From assembly GCF_001557115.1 (NCBI RefSeq), contig NZ_LSKQ01000075.1:1-45599 (forward strand): a DNA stretch of 45,599 bases, written 5' to 3'. The stretch's first letter is position 1. Each line of letters begins with the position of its first letter. This document shows, in pieces, positions 1 to 6,174 of the stretch. The position numbers and the translations under genes were made by a program. Origin of the DNA: Erythrobacter sp. CCH5-A1. Lineage in GTDB: Bacteria > Pseudomonadota > Alphaproteobacteria > Sphingomonadales > Sphingomonadaceae. A model generated the notes under the pieces. It had not been told where the DNA came from and made no database searches. It worked only from the letters and a program-made list of their open reading frames with translations.

Positions 1-800
1 CGATAGGTGTCTGCCGGCGTGGTTTCGACGGTGGTTTCGATCGCCTTCAGCTTGACCGCGAACCCGTCGACCGCGTCGGCGATCTTCGCGTCCAGGGCGG
101 TGATCTGCGCGGCGAACTGGTTCCCCATTTCTTCGAACAGGGGGCGCAGCTGGGCGAAGTCGAGCGCGCCGCCCGCTTCGCCTTCGGGCTTGGCGGCGGG
201 CTTCGGGTCGGCGGGCTTGGCGCCGCCGGTCAGCTTTGCGGCGAAGGCGTCGAACATCCCGCCCAGCTGGGTCAGGAAGGTCTGGCTGCCGGTGTCGCCG
301 CCCGCGTCGGGGAATTCGATCGCGAAGGCCTGGTCGGGCGCGTCGGCGGAAAGGGTCAGCGCGCCAGGGCGAGCGCGGTTGAACTGCAGCCGATCGGTCG
401 CGATCGAAGCGGGGCTGTCGGTCAGGGCGACGCCCATCAGATAGGCCTTGCCGCTGCCGGCGAAGTTGGGTTCGATTTCGATCGACGGATAGACCTTCTG
501 GCTGGCGCCGTTCAGCTGCTGGGCTTCCTCGGTCACGTCCAGGACGCCGAACAGCCCGCGGCGGCGCTCGGTCTTGCCGTGGATGGTGACATCGACATCG
601 TCGGTCGACAGTTCCAGGACATCGCCATAGGCGCGGAAGGGCGACTGCGCGCCGATGCCGCGGACATGTTCGATGTTCAGGCGCGCGCCATAGACCTTCG
701 GGTCATAGCCTTCGGCCATCTGGTTCAGCATTTCCGCGTCGATGACGCGACCGTCGACGGTGGCGCCGGCGGTGGCGAGCAGGAAGGGCTTCGTCTTCAT
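1..800 (-). CDS. P2 gpO-like capsid scaffolding protein / prohead protease, partial
   Basis: This gene runs leftward from an ATG at 800 and leaves the window after about 266 codons, so its C-terminus is missing. The N-terminus reads MKTKPFLLATAGATVDGR. Family knowledge: P2 gpO is an internal scaffold with an N-terminal serine protease that matures capsid proteins inside the prohead. A His at about residue 45, an Asp at about 16 and a Ser at about 106 (in VYPSIEI) have nearly the spacing of the P2 Asp-His-Ser triad. The later part (residues about 190-266) is Ala/Lys/Glu-rich and looks helical, as expected for the scaffolding half. It diverges from the terminase gene, as O diverges from P in P2. 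The major capsid gene would be expected next on the left. Confidence 0.88.
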   Translation of the reverse strand, partial: MKTKPFLLATAGATVDGRVIDAEMLNQMAEGYDPKVYGARLNIEHVRGIGAQSPFRAYGDVLELSTDDVDVTIHGKTERRRGLFGVLDVTEEAQQLNGASQKVYPSIEIEPNFAGSGKAYLMGVALTDSPASIATDRLQFNRARPGALTLSADAPDQAFAIEFPDAGGDTGSQTFLTQLGGMFDAFAAKLTGGAKPADPKPAAKPEGEAGGALDFAQLRPLFEEMGNQFAAQITALDAKIADAVDGFAVKLKAIETTVETTPADTY

Positions 801-952
801 AGTCTTCGGACTCCAGGGTCTGCTGCGCCGAACCAGGCGCGTCGGTTCTGGGTCACTAAGGCCTTGCCTGGGGCGCATCATGCAACGCCGCGCGCGGGTG
901 AAAGCGGCTTCGACCGCGCGAGGCGATAGCCAAGCCCAGGGGCGCGGGGTGC
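801..952. promoter_or_regulatory. Divergent O / P-Q intergenic promoter region
   Basis: This 152-bp gap separates the leftward scaffold gene from the rightward terminase gene, so both late promoters must lie here. In P2 the corresponding promoters are activated by the zinc-finger protein Ogr. I do not see a clear TGT-N12-ACA Ogr-type dyad. The region does hold a palindrome, GCGCC at 825-829 and GGCGC at 836-840, inside an 18-base segment (824-841) that recurs with one mismatch at 4029-4046 beyond the portal gene. Confidence 0.5.
824..841. repeat. 18-bp repeat, copy 1 (O/P promoter region)
   Basis: TGCGCCGAACCAGGCGCG here matches TGCGGCGAACCAGGCGCG at 4029-4046 in 17 of 18 positions. This copy is also palindromic at its core. 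The pair brackets the terminase-portal operon, one copy in its promoter and one next to the candidate cos site. The function is unknown. Confidence 0.6.
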
Positions 953-2848
953 ATGGCTGAAGCCATGCAGTTGCTGCCCGCATCCGATGGCCAGACCGAA
1001 TTGACCGCCGCGTTCCTGAAGCGCCAGGCGCGGTCGCTCTATTGGCGCGGGTGGTCGCTGGCCGCGATCGCCCAGGAACTAGGGGTCATCTATCAGACCC
1101 TGGCTAGCTGGAAAAAGCGCGGCGCCTGGGATGATGTCAGCCCGCGCCAGATCATCGAAGACCGCATCGAAGCGAAGATCGCCAGCTATCTGGACAAACC
1201 CGATTTCAGCGAAGGCGACATGAAGCGGGTCGACTTCCTGATGCGGCAGATGGAGCGTTCAGCGCGCATCGCGAAGTTCGAACAGTCGGGCAAGGCCAGC
1301 GACCTGAACCCGAAGATCGAGCGTCGAAACGATGACGCAGCGAAGGCCAAGCGCGAGGAAAAGCGCCGCAATTTCCTGACCCGCGACCAGTGGCAGGCGC
1401 TGCTGGACGACTTCCATGAAAAGAACTTCGCCTATCAGGCGGCATGGTGGGAACAGCGCGACCAGCGGACCCGCAAGATACTGAAGTCGCGCCAGATCGG
1501 GGCGACCTGGTATTTCGCGCGTGAGGCGCTGGCGAAGATCGCCGAAGCGGTGCTGGCCGGCCAGCAGCCCAGAAACCAGATTTTCCTGTCGGCATCGAAG
1601 CGCCAGGCGATGAAGTTCAAGCGCGAACTGGTCAGCTGGGTGAAGCGGGTCTGCGATGTCGACCTGGCCGGCGACCCGATCATGATCGACTTCGGCGGGC
1701 TGACAGATGCCGAAGGCGAACCGCTGTCGCTCGACATGGTCGGGCTCTATCCGATTTCGACGAATTCCAACACAGCCCAGGGCGAAAGCGGCGACTTCTA
1801 TTTCGACGAATTCTTCTGGGTTCATGGCTTCGCCCAGCTGCGCAAGGTCGCCGCGGCGATGGCGACCCATAAGATTTTCAAGCGGACCTATTTTTCGACG
1901 CCTTCGACGAAGACCCATGAAGCCTTCGCCTTCTGGTCGGGCGAGGAATGGAACAGCGGCAAGGCCAAGTCGAAACAGCGGCCCTTCGACAGCAGCCACA
2001 AGAACCTGGCCGGCGGCAAGATCATGCCCGATGGCAGCTGGTGCCAGGTGGTCACGCTGCAGGACGCGATCGCCGGCGGGCTGGGCGAACTGGTCGACAT
2101 CGAAGAACTGCGCGCCGAATCCAGCGAAGACGAATTCAGGAACCTTTACGGGTGCGAATTTGTCGACGATGCGGCCAGCAGCTTCCCCTGGGCGCGCCTC
2201 GCGCCGGCGCGGGTCGACAGCTTCTTCAGCTGGCGCGATTTCCGGCCGGCGCTGCTGGACATCCCAGGCGGTCGCCCCTTCGGCGACAAGCCGGTCTGGC
2301 TGGGATATGACCCGAACAAGCAAGGGCGCGACGATGCCGCCCTGGCGGTGATCGCGCCGCCCGACCAGCTGGGCGTCGGCAAGTTCCGCATCCTCGACAA
2401 GTATCGCCTGAACGACCTGGATTTCCAGGGTCAGGCGGATTTCATCAGGTCGGTCGCCGATCGCTACAATGTGACCGACATTTCGATCGACACGACAGGG
2501 CATGGCCGCGCGGTCTTCGAAATCGTGAAGCGCTGGTTCCCGAACGTGCGGGCGATCGAATATTCGGTCGCGACGAAGACCGCGCTGGTCATCAAAGGCC
2601 AGTCGCTGTTCCGCTCGGGTCGCGTCGAATTCGACCAGGGCTGGTCTGATGTCATGCAAGCCTTCATGGCCATCCGCCCCGCGCTGACCGGCAGCGGGAA
2701 GGGCGTGACCTATACGGCCAGCAGAAACGGCCAGATCGGGCATGCCGACATCGCCTGGGCCATCCTTCACGCCTTTTCGAATGAACCCCTGGACATCGCC
2801 GCCGCGATCGATGCCGGCGGCGTCGACCAGGTGATCTTCTCCGACTGA
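953..2848 (+). CDS. P2 gpP-like terminase large subunit (ATPase/nuclease)
   Basis: The 631-residue product is the DNA-packaging motor that cuts concatemeric phage DNA at cos and pumps it into the prohead. An N-terminal helix-turn-helix (about residues 27-55, with a YWRGWS segment typical of gpP) probably recognises DNA. A deviant Walker A (KSRQIGATW, about 178-186) and a Walker B (YFDEFFW, about 282-288) mark the ATPase. The C-terminal RNase H-like nuclease shows spaced acidic residues in GYDPNK (about 450), SIDTTGHG and GHADIAW. The length is close to the usual 590-630. It is followed after 23 bp by the portal gene, with which it forms one operon. A second ATG lies 12 bases downstream of the chosen start; either could be used. 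Confidence 0.93.
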   Translation: MAEAMQLLPASDGQTELTAAFLKRQARSLYWRGWSLAAIAQELGVIYQTLASWKKRGAWDDVSPRQIIEDRIEAKIASYLDKPDFSEGDMKRVDFLMRQMERSARIAKFEQSGKASDLNPKIERRNDDAAKAKREEKRRNFLTRDQWQALLDDFHEKNFAYQAAWWEQRDQRTRKILKSRQIGATWYFAREALAKIAEAVLAGQQPRNQIFLSASKRQAMKFKRELVSWVKRVCDVDLAGDPIMIDFGGLTDAEGEPLSLDMVGLYPISTNSNTAQGESGDFYFDEFFWVHGFAQLRKVAAAMATHKIFKRTYFSTPSTKTHEAFAFWSGEEWNSGKAKSKQRPFDSSHKNLAGGKIMPDGSWCQVVTLQDAIAGGLGELVDIEELRAESSEDEFRNLYGCEFVDDAASSFPWARLAPARVDSFFSWRDFRPALLDIPGGRPFGDKPVWLGYDPNKQGRDDAALAVIAPPDQLGVGKFRILDKYRLNDLDFQGQADFIRSVADRYNVTDISIDTTGHGRAVFEIVKRWFPNVRAIEYSVATKTALVIKGQSLFRSGRVEFDQGWSDVMQAFMAIRPALTGSGKGVTYTASRNGQIGHADIAWAILHAFSNEPLDIAAAIDAGGVDQVIFSD

Positions 2849-2871
2849 CCCGCCCGAAAGGAACCGACCCG

Positions 2872-3960
2872 ATGACCGACCAGACCCTGATGACCCAGGC
2901 CCAGGCTGATGAACCTTCGAAGGCGATGGCCTTCAGCTTCGGCGATGCCGAAAGCGTCATCGATCGCCGCGAACTGACCGACTATTTCGAGATCTGGCAC
3001 AATGGCCGCTGGTTCGAACCGCCGCTGCCGATGGACAGGCTCGCCCAGGTCTTCAACATGGCGCCGCAACATCGCGCCGCGATCGGGCTGAAGGTCAACC
3101 TGCTGACCGGCCTTCACGCGCCGACAGCCCAGCTGGGCGCGGCGGATTTCGAACGGTTCGCGCTCGACTTCCTGCAGATGGGCAACGGCTATCTTGAGGC
3201 GGTGCCAAACATCCGCGGCGGGCTCGCCCGCTGCAAGCATGCGCCGGCGCGGCATGTGCGCGCGCCGAAGGGCGGCGGCGGGTTCTATTTCGTCGGCCTG
3301 GGCGGCATCGGCCTGCAGCGCGAACATCGCTTTGACGAAGGCGCGATCTTCCAGCTGCAGCAGCCCGATGTCGCGCAGGAAATCTATGGGCTGCCCGAAT
3401 GGCTGGCGGCGCTGCAGTCGGGGCTGCTGAACGAAAATGCGACCCTGTTCCGCCGCCGCTATTACCTGAACGGGGCGCATGCGGGCTTCATCCTTTACGT
3501 CAATGACGCCTTCGCCGATCAGGCGACCGCCCAGAAGATCGCCGAGAAAATGAAGTCGGCGAAGGGCGTCGGGAACTTCAAGAATATGTTCCTTTACATG
3601 CCAGGCGGGAAGAAAGACGGGGTCCAGGTGCTGCCGATCGCCGATGTCGCCGCGAAGGACGAATTCAGCGGGGTGAAGAACATTTCGCGCGATGACATGC
3701 TGGCCGCGCATCGCGTCCCGCCGCAGCTGCTGGGCATCGTCCCGACGAATTCGGGCGGGTTCGGGAAGGTGGGCGAGGCGCTCGATACGTTCTTCCAGAT
3801 CGAAATCGCGCCGATCATGCGGCGCATGCTGTCGATGAACCAGTTCTTCGGCGCCGAAGTGCTGCGCTTCGATAACTACAGCGCCAGCGATGGCCAGGAA
3901 ATCACGCCCCAGGGGCGCCGCGTCCTGCGCGAAGGGTCATCGGGTCCGATCGCCAGCTGA
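2872..3960 (+). CDS. P2 gpQ-like portal protein
   Basis: The 362-residue protein belongs to the PBSX/P2 family of phage portals, the dodecameric ring at the capsid vertex through which the terminase drives DNA. The length fits the family (about 340-360). Recognisable segments are the N-terminal FSFGDAESVIDRRELTDYFE, the central YGLPEWLAALQS followed by LFRRRYYLNGAHAGFI, and the AAHRVPPQLLGI region with GGFGKVGEAL. It lies 23 bp after the terminase gene on the same strand, matching the P-Q operon of P2, and is followed by an intrinsic terminator at 3991-4019. No frameshift or missing core segment is visible. Confidence 0.93.
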   Translation: MTDQTLMTQAQADEPSKAMAFSFGDAESVIDRRELTDYFEIWHNGRWFEPPLPMDRLAQVFNMAPQHRAAIGLKVNLLTGLHAPTAQLGAADFERFALDFLQMGNGYLEAVPNIRGGLARCKHAPARHVRAPKGGGGFYFVGLGGIGLQREHRFDEGAIFQLQQPDVAQEIYGLPEWLAALQSGLLNENATLFRRRYYLNGAHAGFILYVNDAFADQATAQKIAEKMKSAKGVGNFKNMFLYMPGGKKDGVQVLPIADVAAKDEFSGVKNISRDDMLAAHRVPPQLLGIVPTNSGGFGKVGEALDTFFQIEIAPIMRRMLSMNQFFGAEVLRFDNYSASDGQEITPQGRRVLREGSSGPIAS

Positions 3961-3990
3961 CCAGTCCAGCGGGCGAGCCCGAACCATGAA

Positions 3991-4019
3991 GCCCGCGACC
4001 AATCAGGTCGCGGGCTTTT
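3991..4019 (+). terminator. Intrinsic terminator of the P-Q operon
   Basis: A perfect 10-bp stem (GCCCGCGACC at 3991-4000 with GGTCGCGGGC at 4006-4015), a 5-nt loop and a run of four T follow the portal stop codon by 30 bases. It should end rightward late transcription before the cos-like motif. Confidence 0.88.
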
Positions 4020-4028
4020 GTCATGCGA

Positions 4029-4046
4029 TGCGGCGAACCAGGCGCG
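4029..4046. repeat. 18-bp repeat, copy 2 (between portal and candidate cos)
   Basis: TGCGGCGAACCAGGCGCG matches 824-841 with one mismatch. It ends only a few bases before the GCGGGGAAGC motif at 4053-4062, so it could be part of a packaging or terminase recognition region, though that is inference from position. Confidence 0.6.
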
Positions 4047-4070
4047 CGGCCAGCGGGGAAGCGATGCGAA
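4047..4070. other. Candidate cos site
   Basis: The motif GCGGGGAAGC (4053-4062) resembles the core of the P2/186 cohesive-end site, which contains GCGGGGAAAGC, with one A missing. It lies just beyond the 3' end of the portal gene and its terminator, exactly where P2 has cos. The call rests on a short motif and on synteny, and needs an end-mapping test. Confidence 0.4.
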
Positions 4071-4119
4071 TGACGGGTCGCGATCGTATCCGGCAAAAAT
4101 CAATATTTACAAATCGCAG

Positions 4120-4989
4120 CTATGTGACTGGCGAAATTCGACGTTTCTCGATCTCGAATTCGATCGCCTCCGTGGGGCTTTCTGGCGCATCGATAAGCTC
4201 TCTATCGATCCAATCATCGACATTGCATGAGGTTCGAAAAATCGGAAACGCAAAAGTTGGCGCTCCCATTTCCCCAAGAGAAATTCTCACGCCCGACCAA
4301 ACTATCAATTCTTGCCTAGTATAGTCGATGCCCATACTTAGGATTGCAAAAACGTCAGTGTCTATATTGATTTTGCATCCGTTCATTTTTGTAATTGCAT
4401 AGGCCGCAACTAGGTCAGACTGCGAAAGCAGTTTCGATTTATCATGAACTTCAATTAGCTTTGATTTAAGCAATAGAAAATACAACTCATCAATCAATTG
4501 TTTTTGAGTGAAGACAGGATTTCCTGGGACTACGCCGAGAAAATTCTTCAAAAACGTCTTTTCATAGTCAGAAAGATCGGCTTGAATTTTCTTCGATGAA
4601 ATATCAAAATGTTCTAATTTATCGGTTATTTGACTCAATAAGGCTTTAGATTTTTTCGGGCTAATTCCGGTGATTTTCTTTATTGCAATCGGTTCTGCGA
4701 GATTAAAGGCGGCTAGGGCTCCCTTTTTAATTATCTCGACATCTGCCTTTCCAAAACCTTCCAGTGCGATGTGAGCGCGCAGCGCATCAAAGTGGTTATT
4801 CGCATGTGACCACGTTCGCCCCATCTTGCGTTCGCCAAAATGTGCGGCGAAATCGCCGACGTCTTTGACCGCATTGAGTCCAAATGGCGCTTCACGCAAC
4901 CAGAGGAAGATGCGGTCCAAGTCTGCGGTCTGCGCGTCGCCTCGCAGAAGGCGATCGACCCTAGCAGACATGCCTGGCGGGGCTTTCAT
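4120..4989 (-). CDS. AT-rich cargo protein of unknown function, possible defence gene
   Basis: I do not recognise this 289-residue protein. No signal peptide, membrane segment or classical catalytic motif is evident. The first 80 or so residues (DRLLRGD, IFLWLRE, VKDVGDFAAHFGERKMG) look like a separate compact domain, and the rest is Lys/Ile/Leu-rich. Base composition changes inside the gene: 36 of 60 bases are G/C at 4801-4860 but only 16 of 60 at 4441-4500. It lies 3 bp after the 74-residue gene upstream, with a purine-rich AGGGGGA ribosome site overlapping that gene's end, so it is probably the last gene of a leftward operon. The slot between portal/cos and the prophage edge corresponds to old/tin in P2, where anti-phage genes are often carried, so a superinfection-exclusion role is plausible but unproven. 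Confidence 0.75.
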   Translation of the reverse strand: MKAPPGMSARVDRLLRGDAQTADLDRIFLWLREAPFGLNAVKDVGDFAAHFGERKMGRTWSHANNHFDALRAHIALEGFGKADVEIIKKGALAAFNLAEPIAIKKITGISPKKSKALLSQITDKLEHFDISSKKIQADLSDYEKTFLKNFLGVVPGNPVFTQKQLIDELYFLLLKSKLIEVHDKSKLLSQSDLVAAYAITKMNGCKINIDTDVFAILSMGIDYTRQELIVWSGVRISLGEMGAPTFAFPIFRTSCNVDDWIDRELIDAPESPTEAIEFEIEKRRISPVT

Positions 4990-4992
4990 GAC

Positions 4993-5217
4993 TTAAGATT
5001 TCCCCCTTTGCCTGACCGGCAGATCGCGCTGCGCCCAGAATGCCATCCAGTTTCCGACATCATCGTCGACGATGCAACCTTCGCCCATCATGTCGCGCAG
5101 CTGCCCGTCGATCGCGGCCAGCTGTTCGCGCGTCTCGACGCGGTCCAGGTAGCGGCGTGAAGCCTCTATGACGCCGCCTTCCAGGTCGCGGATGAACAGG
5201 CTGGGGCGGGGCTTCAT
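4993..5217 (-). CDS. Small prophage protein, unknown function
   Basis: The 74-residue product (MKPRPSLFIRDLEGGVIEAS at its start) is acidic in the middle (EGCIVDDDVGNW) and has a predicted helical stretch RYLDRVETREQLAAIDGQL. I do not recognise the family. Its ATG overlaps the stop of the zinc-ribbon gene in an ATGA, so translation is probably coupled, and it ends 3 bp before the AT-rich gene. The GC content matches the phage core rather than the AT-rich gene, which suggests these two small genes are older residents of the prophage. Confidence 0.7.
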   Translation of the reverse strand: MKPRPSLFIRDLEGGVIEASRRYLDRVETREQLAAIDGQLRDMMGEGCIVDDDVGNWMAFWAQRDLPVRQRGKS

Positions 5218-5450
5218 GGCGAGCGCTCCGCCATGCTGGGCGTGATCTGGGCGCCGACGAAGCCGCATTGCGAACATTTCAGCCGGCCTTCCAGGGCTTC
5301 GATCGCCTGACCGACGCGGCGCCGGTTCGCGATGATCATCAGCACCCGCGGGTCGCTGACCGTCGCATGATCGCAGACGCGGCAAGTGACCCGCGCGGCG
5401 TAGCCATAGCGGACGAAGTCGGACAGCCGTTCGAGAACGATTCTTCCCAT
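5214..5450 (-). CDS. Small zinc-ribbon protein
   Basis: The 78-residue protein has two CxxC pairs, C23-C26 and C59-C62, separated by 32 residues, a pattern expected to bind one zinc. The N-terminus MGRIVLERLSDFVRYGYAAR resembles a small family common in alphaproteobacterial genomes and phages; this recollection is unsupported by a search. The start at 5450 was chosen because the conserved sequence begins there; an upstream in-frame extension to 5672 is low-complexity and unlikely. It is the first gene of the leftward three-gene operon and overlaps the next by 4 bases. In P2-type phages a small zinc-finger protein (Ogr) activates late promoters; a similar role is possible but the cysteine spacing differs. 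Confidence 0.72.
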   Translation of the reverse strand: MGRIVLERLSDFVRYGYAARVTCRVCDHATVSDPRVLMIIANRRRVGQAIEALEGRLKCSQCGFVGAQITPSMAERSP

Positions 5451-5656
5451 CGCCCCGCGATAGAACAAACATAGAACAGAGCGCAATGCCTCGCGCCCTA
5501 CGCATTGCCCCTGATGCGAGCCCCAGCGCGCCGATCCCCCTTCGCCCGACCCCGCGCGCCGCGCTCGCCCCCACGCCTCGCCTTCGCCTTTTTTGCCTCT
5601 CGATATGCAAGGCAGCCGATCGCTGATGCCGCCGCCGGTGGGGGGTGTGTGCGGCG

Positions 5657-5906
5657 AAGGCATAACATCCATTACCTGCCCAGAAATGAGGGCGAGAAAC
5701 CGCAGGAATCCGCCATTTTTCAGGTTATGGTTCGGCCATTACGCGACATAATCTTTTTCGGCTCTCGGCATTACCTTATTGAAATTCCAGCGGTTTCGAA
5801 AGCGCCGATGTTAGGGTTAGAAGACATAATCTGGTTATATCAATATTATAGAAATGTTATGTCCTAAGCCTTTGGAATTGAACGAATGTTAGGGATGTTA
5901 TGCCTT
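5657..5906. repeat. Array of TTATG-type repeats, possible operators or integrase arm sites
   Basis: A perfect 14-bp inverted repeat bounds the array: AAGGCATAACATCC at 5657-5670 and GGATGTTATGCCTT at 5893-5906. Inside lie GACATAATCT at 5745-5754 and again at 5823-5832, ATGTTATGTCC at 5854-5864, and ATGTTAGGG at 5808-5816 and 5886-5894. The shared core is ATGTTATG(T/C)C in both orientations. Such arrays near a prophage end are typical of repressor operators, Cox boxes or integrase arm-type sites; which applies here cannot be told from sequence. Confidence 0.65.
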
Positions 5907-5962
5907 TGCCGCGCATACCCTGAACTAGCAGGGGCTCGACGGAGTTCTGCCATTTTTCGACG

Positions 5963-5999
5963 AAAACAGCCCGATCGCGCTAACCTGCGCGTCGGGCTG
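5963..5999 (-). terminator. Leftward intrinsic terminator near the prophage edge
   Basis: CAGCCCGATCGCGC (5967-5980) pairs with GCGCGTCGGGCTG (5987-5999) with one bulge. On the minus strand the stem is followed by TTTT (5966-5963). No leftward gene lies immediately upstream, so it may insulate the prophage from chromosomal read-through. Confidence 0.6.
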
Positions 6000-6060
6000 T
6001 CGGGTAGATGCGGAATTATCCAGTGAAGCTAGGCGGCGATCTGCAATGTATGCTTGTGTG

Positions 6061-6081
6061 CAAATCGTGCTCCCGCAACCA
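6061..6081 (+). other. tRNA 3'-end-like fragment, candidate attachment-site scar
   Basis: CAAATCGTGCTCCCGCAACCA reads as the T-loop end, T-stem 3' strand (5 nt), acceptor 3' strand (7 nt), discriminator and CCA of a tRNA, with spacing correct for all parts. It resembles the end of initiator tRNA-Met. The matching 5' strand of the T-stem is absent, so there is no full tRNA here. Phages that integrate in tRNA genes leave exactly such a 3' duplication at the distal junction, and this lies between phage and chromosomal genes. Confidence 0.45.
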
Positions 6082-6174
6082 CCGTTTTAAACCCACCACA
6101 AGTCAACGCAGATTACGCCCGCAGCCTCGCTGCCGGGCGCGATTGGCGTTTGGTTTGCCAGCAGGAGGATCACG

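Larger units (their letters stand above)
1..6081. mobile_element. One end of a P2-like prophage
   Basis: The stretch contains adjacent gpO-, gpP- and gpQ-like genes in the divergent order typical of P2 (scaffold leftward, terminase and portal rightward), then a terminator, a cos-like motif, a small leftward cargo operon, a repeat array and a tRNA 3'-end-like fragment at 6061-6081 that I take as the edge. Chromosomal metabolism genes start at 6175. The left part of the prophage lies outside the window. No integrase, repressor, Cox or replication gene is present on this side, so either the early module lies at the far end or it has been lost. The right boundary is an inference from the tRNA-like scar and the change of gene content. 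Confidence 0.8.
5451..6174. promoter_or_regulatory. Gene-free region: operon leader, repeat array, terminator and prophage edge
   Basis: No convincing gene lies in these 724 bases. From left to right they hold the GC-rich leader of the leftward cargo operon (5451-5650), an AT-richer segment with repeated TTATG-type motifs (5657-5906), a hairpin followed on the minus strand by a T run (5963-5999), the tRNA-like fragment (6061-6081), and the 5' untranslated region of the HD-domain gene with a strong GGAGG site at about 6164-6168. The promoter of the cargo operon is most likely inside the AT-rich array. Confidence 0.6.

Noticed and set aside
1..960. Plus-strand open frames at 7-444, 579-929 and 742-960
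   Set aside because: Those at 7-444 and most of 579-929 lie antisense to the gpO-like gene, whose minus-strand translation has a clear protease pattern; the third has arginine-rich, low-complexity content and no ribosome site.
1259..2770. Long minus-strand open frame of 503 codons inside the terminase gene
   Set aside because: It is the antisense shadow of a GC-rich gene with strong ATPase and nuclease motifs on the plus strand.
5505..5867. Plus-strand frame of 120 codons in the gene-free prophage edge
   Set aside because: It is arginine/proline-rich at first, then runs through the repeat array; it lacks a ribosome site and a recognisable domain.
6020..6081. A complete tRNA gene at the prophage edge
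   Set aside because: Only the 3' strand of the T-stem and acceptor are present; no D-arm, anticodon arm or matching 5' strands can be paired.
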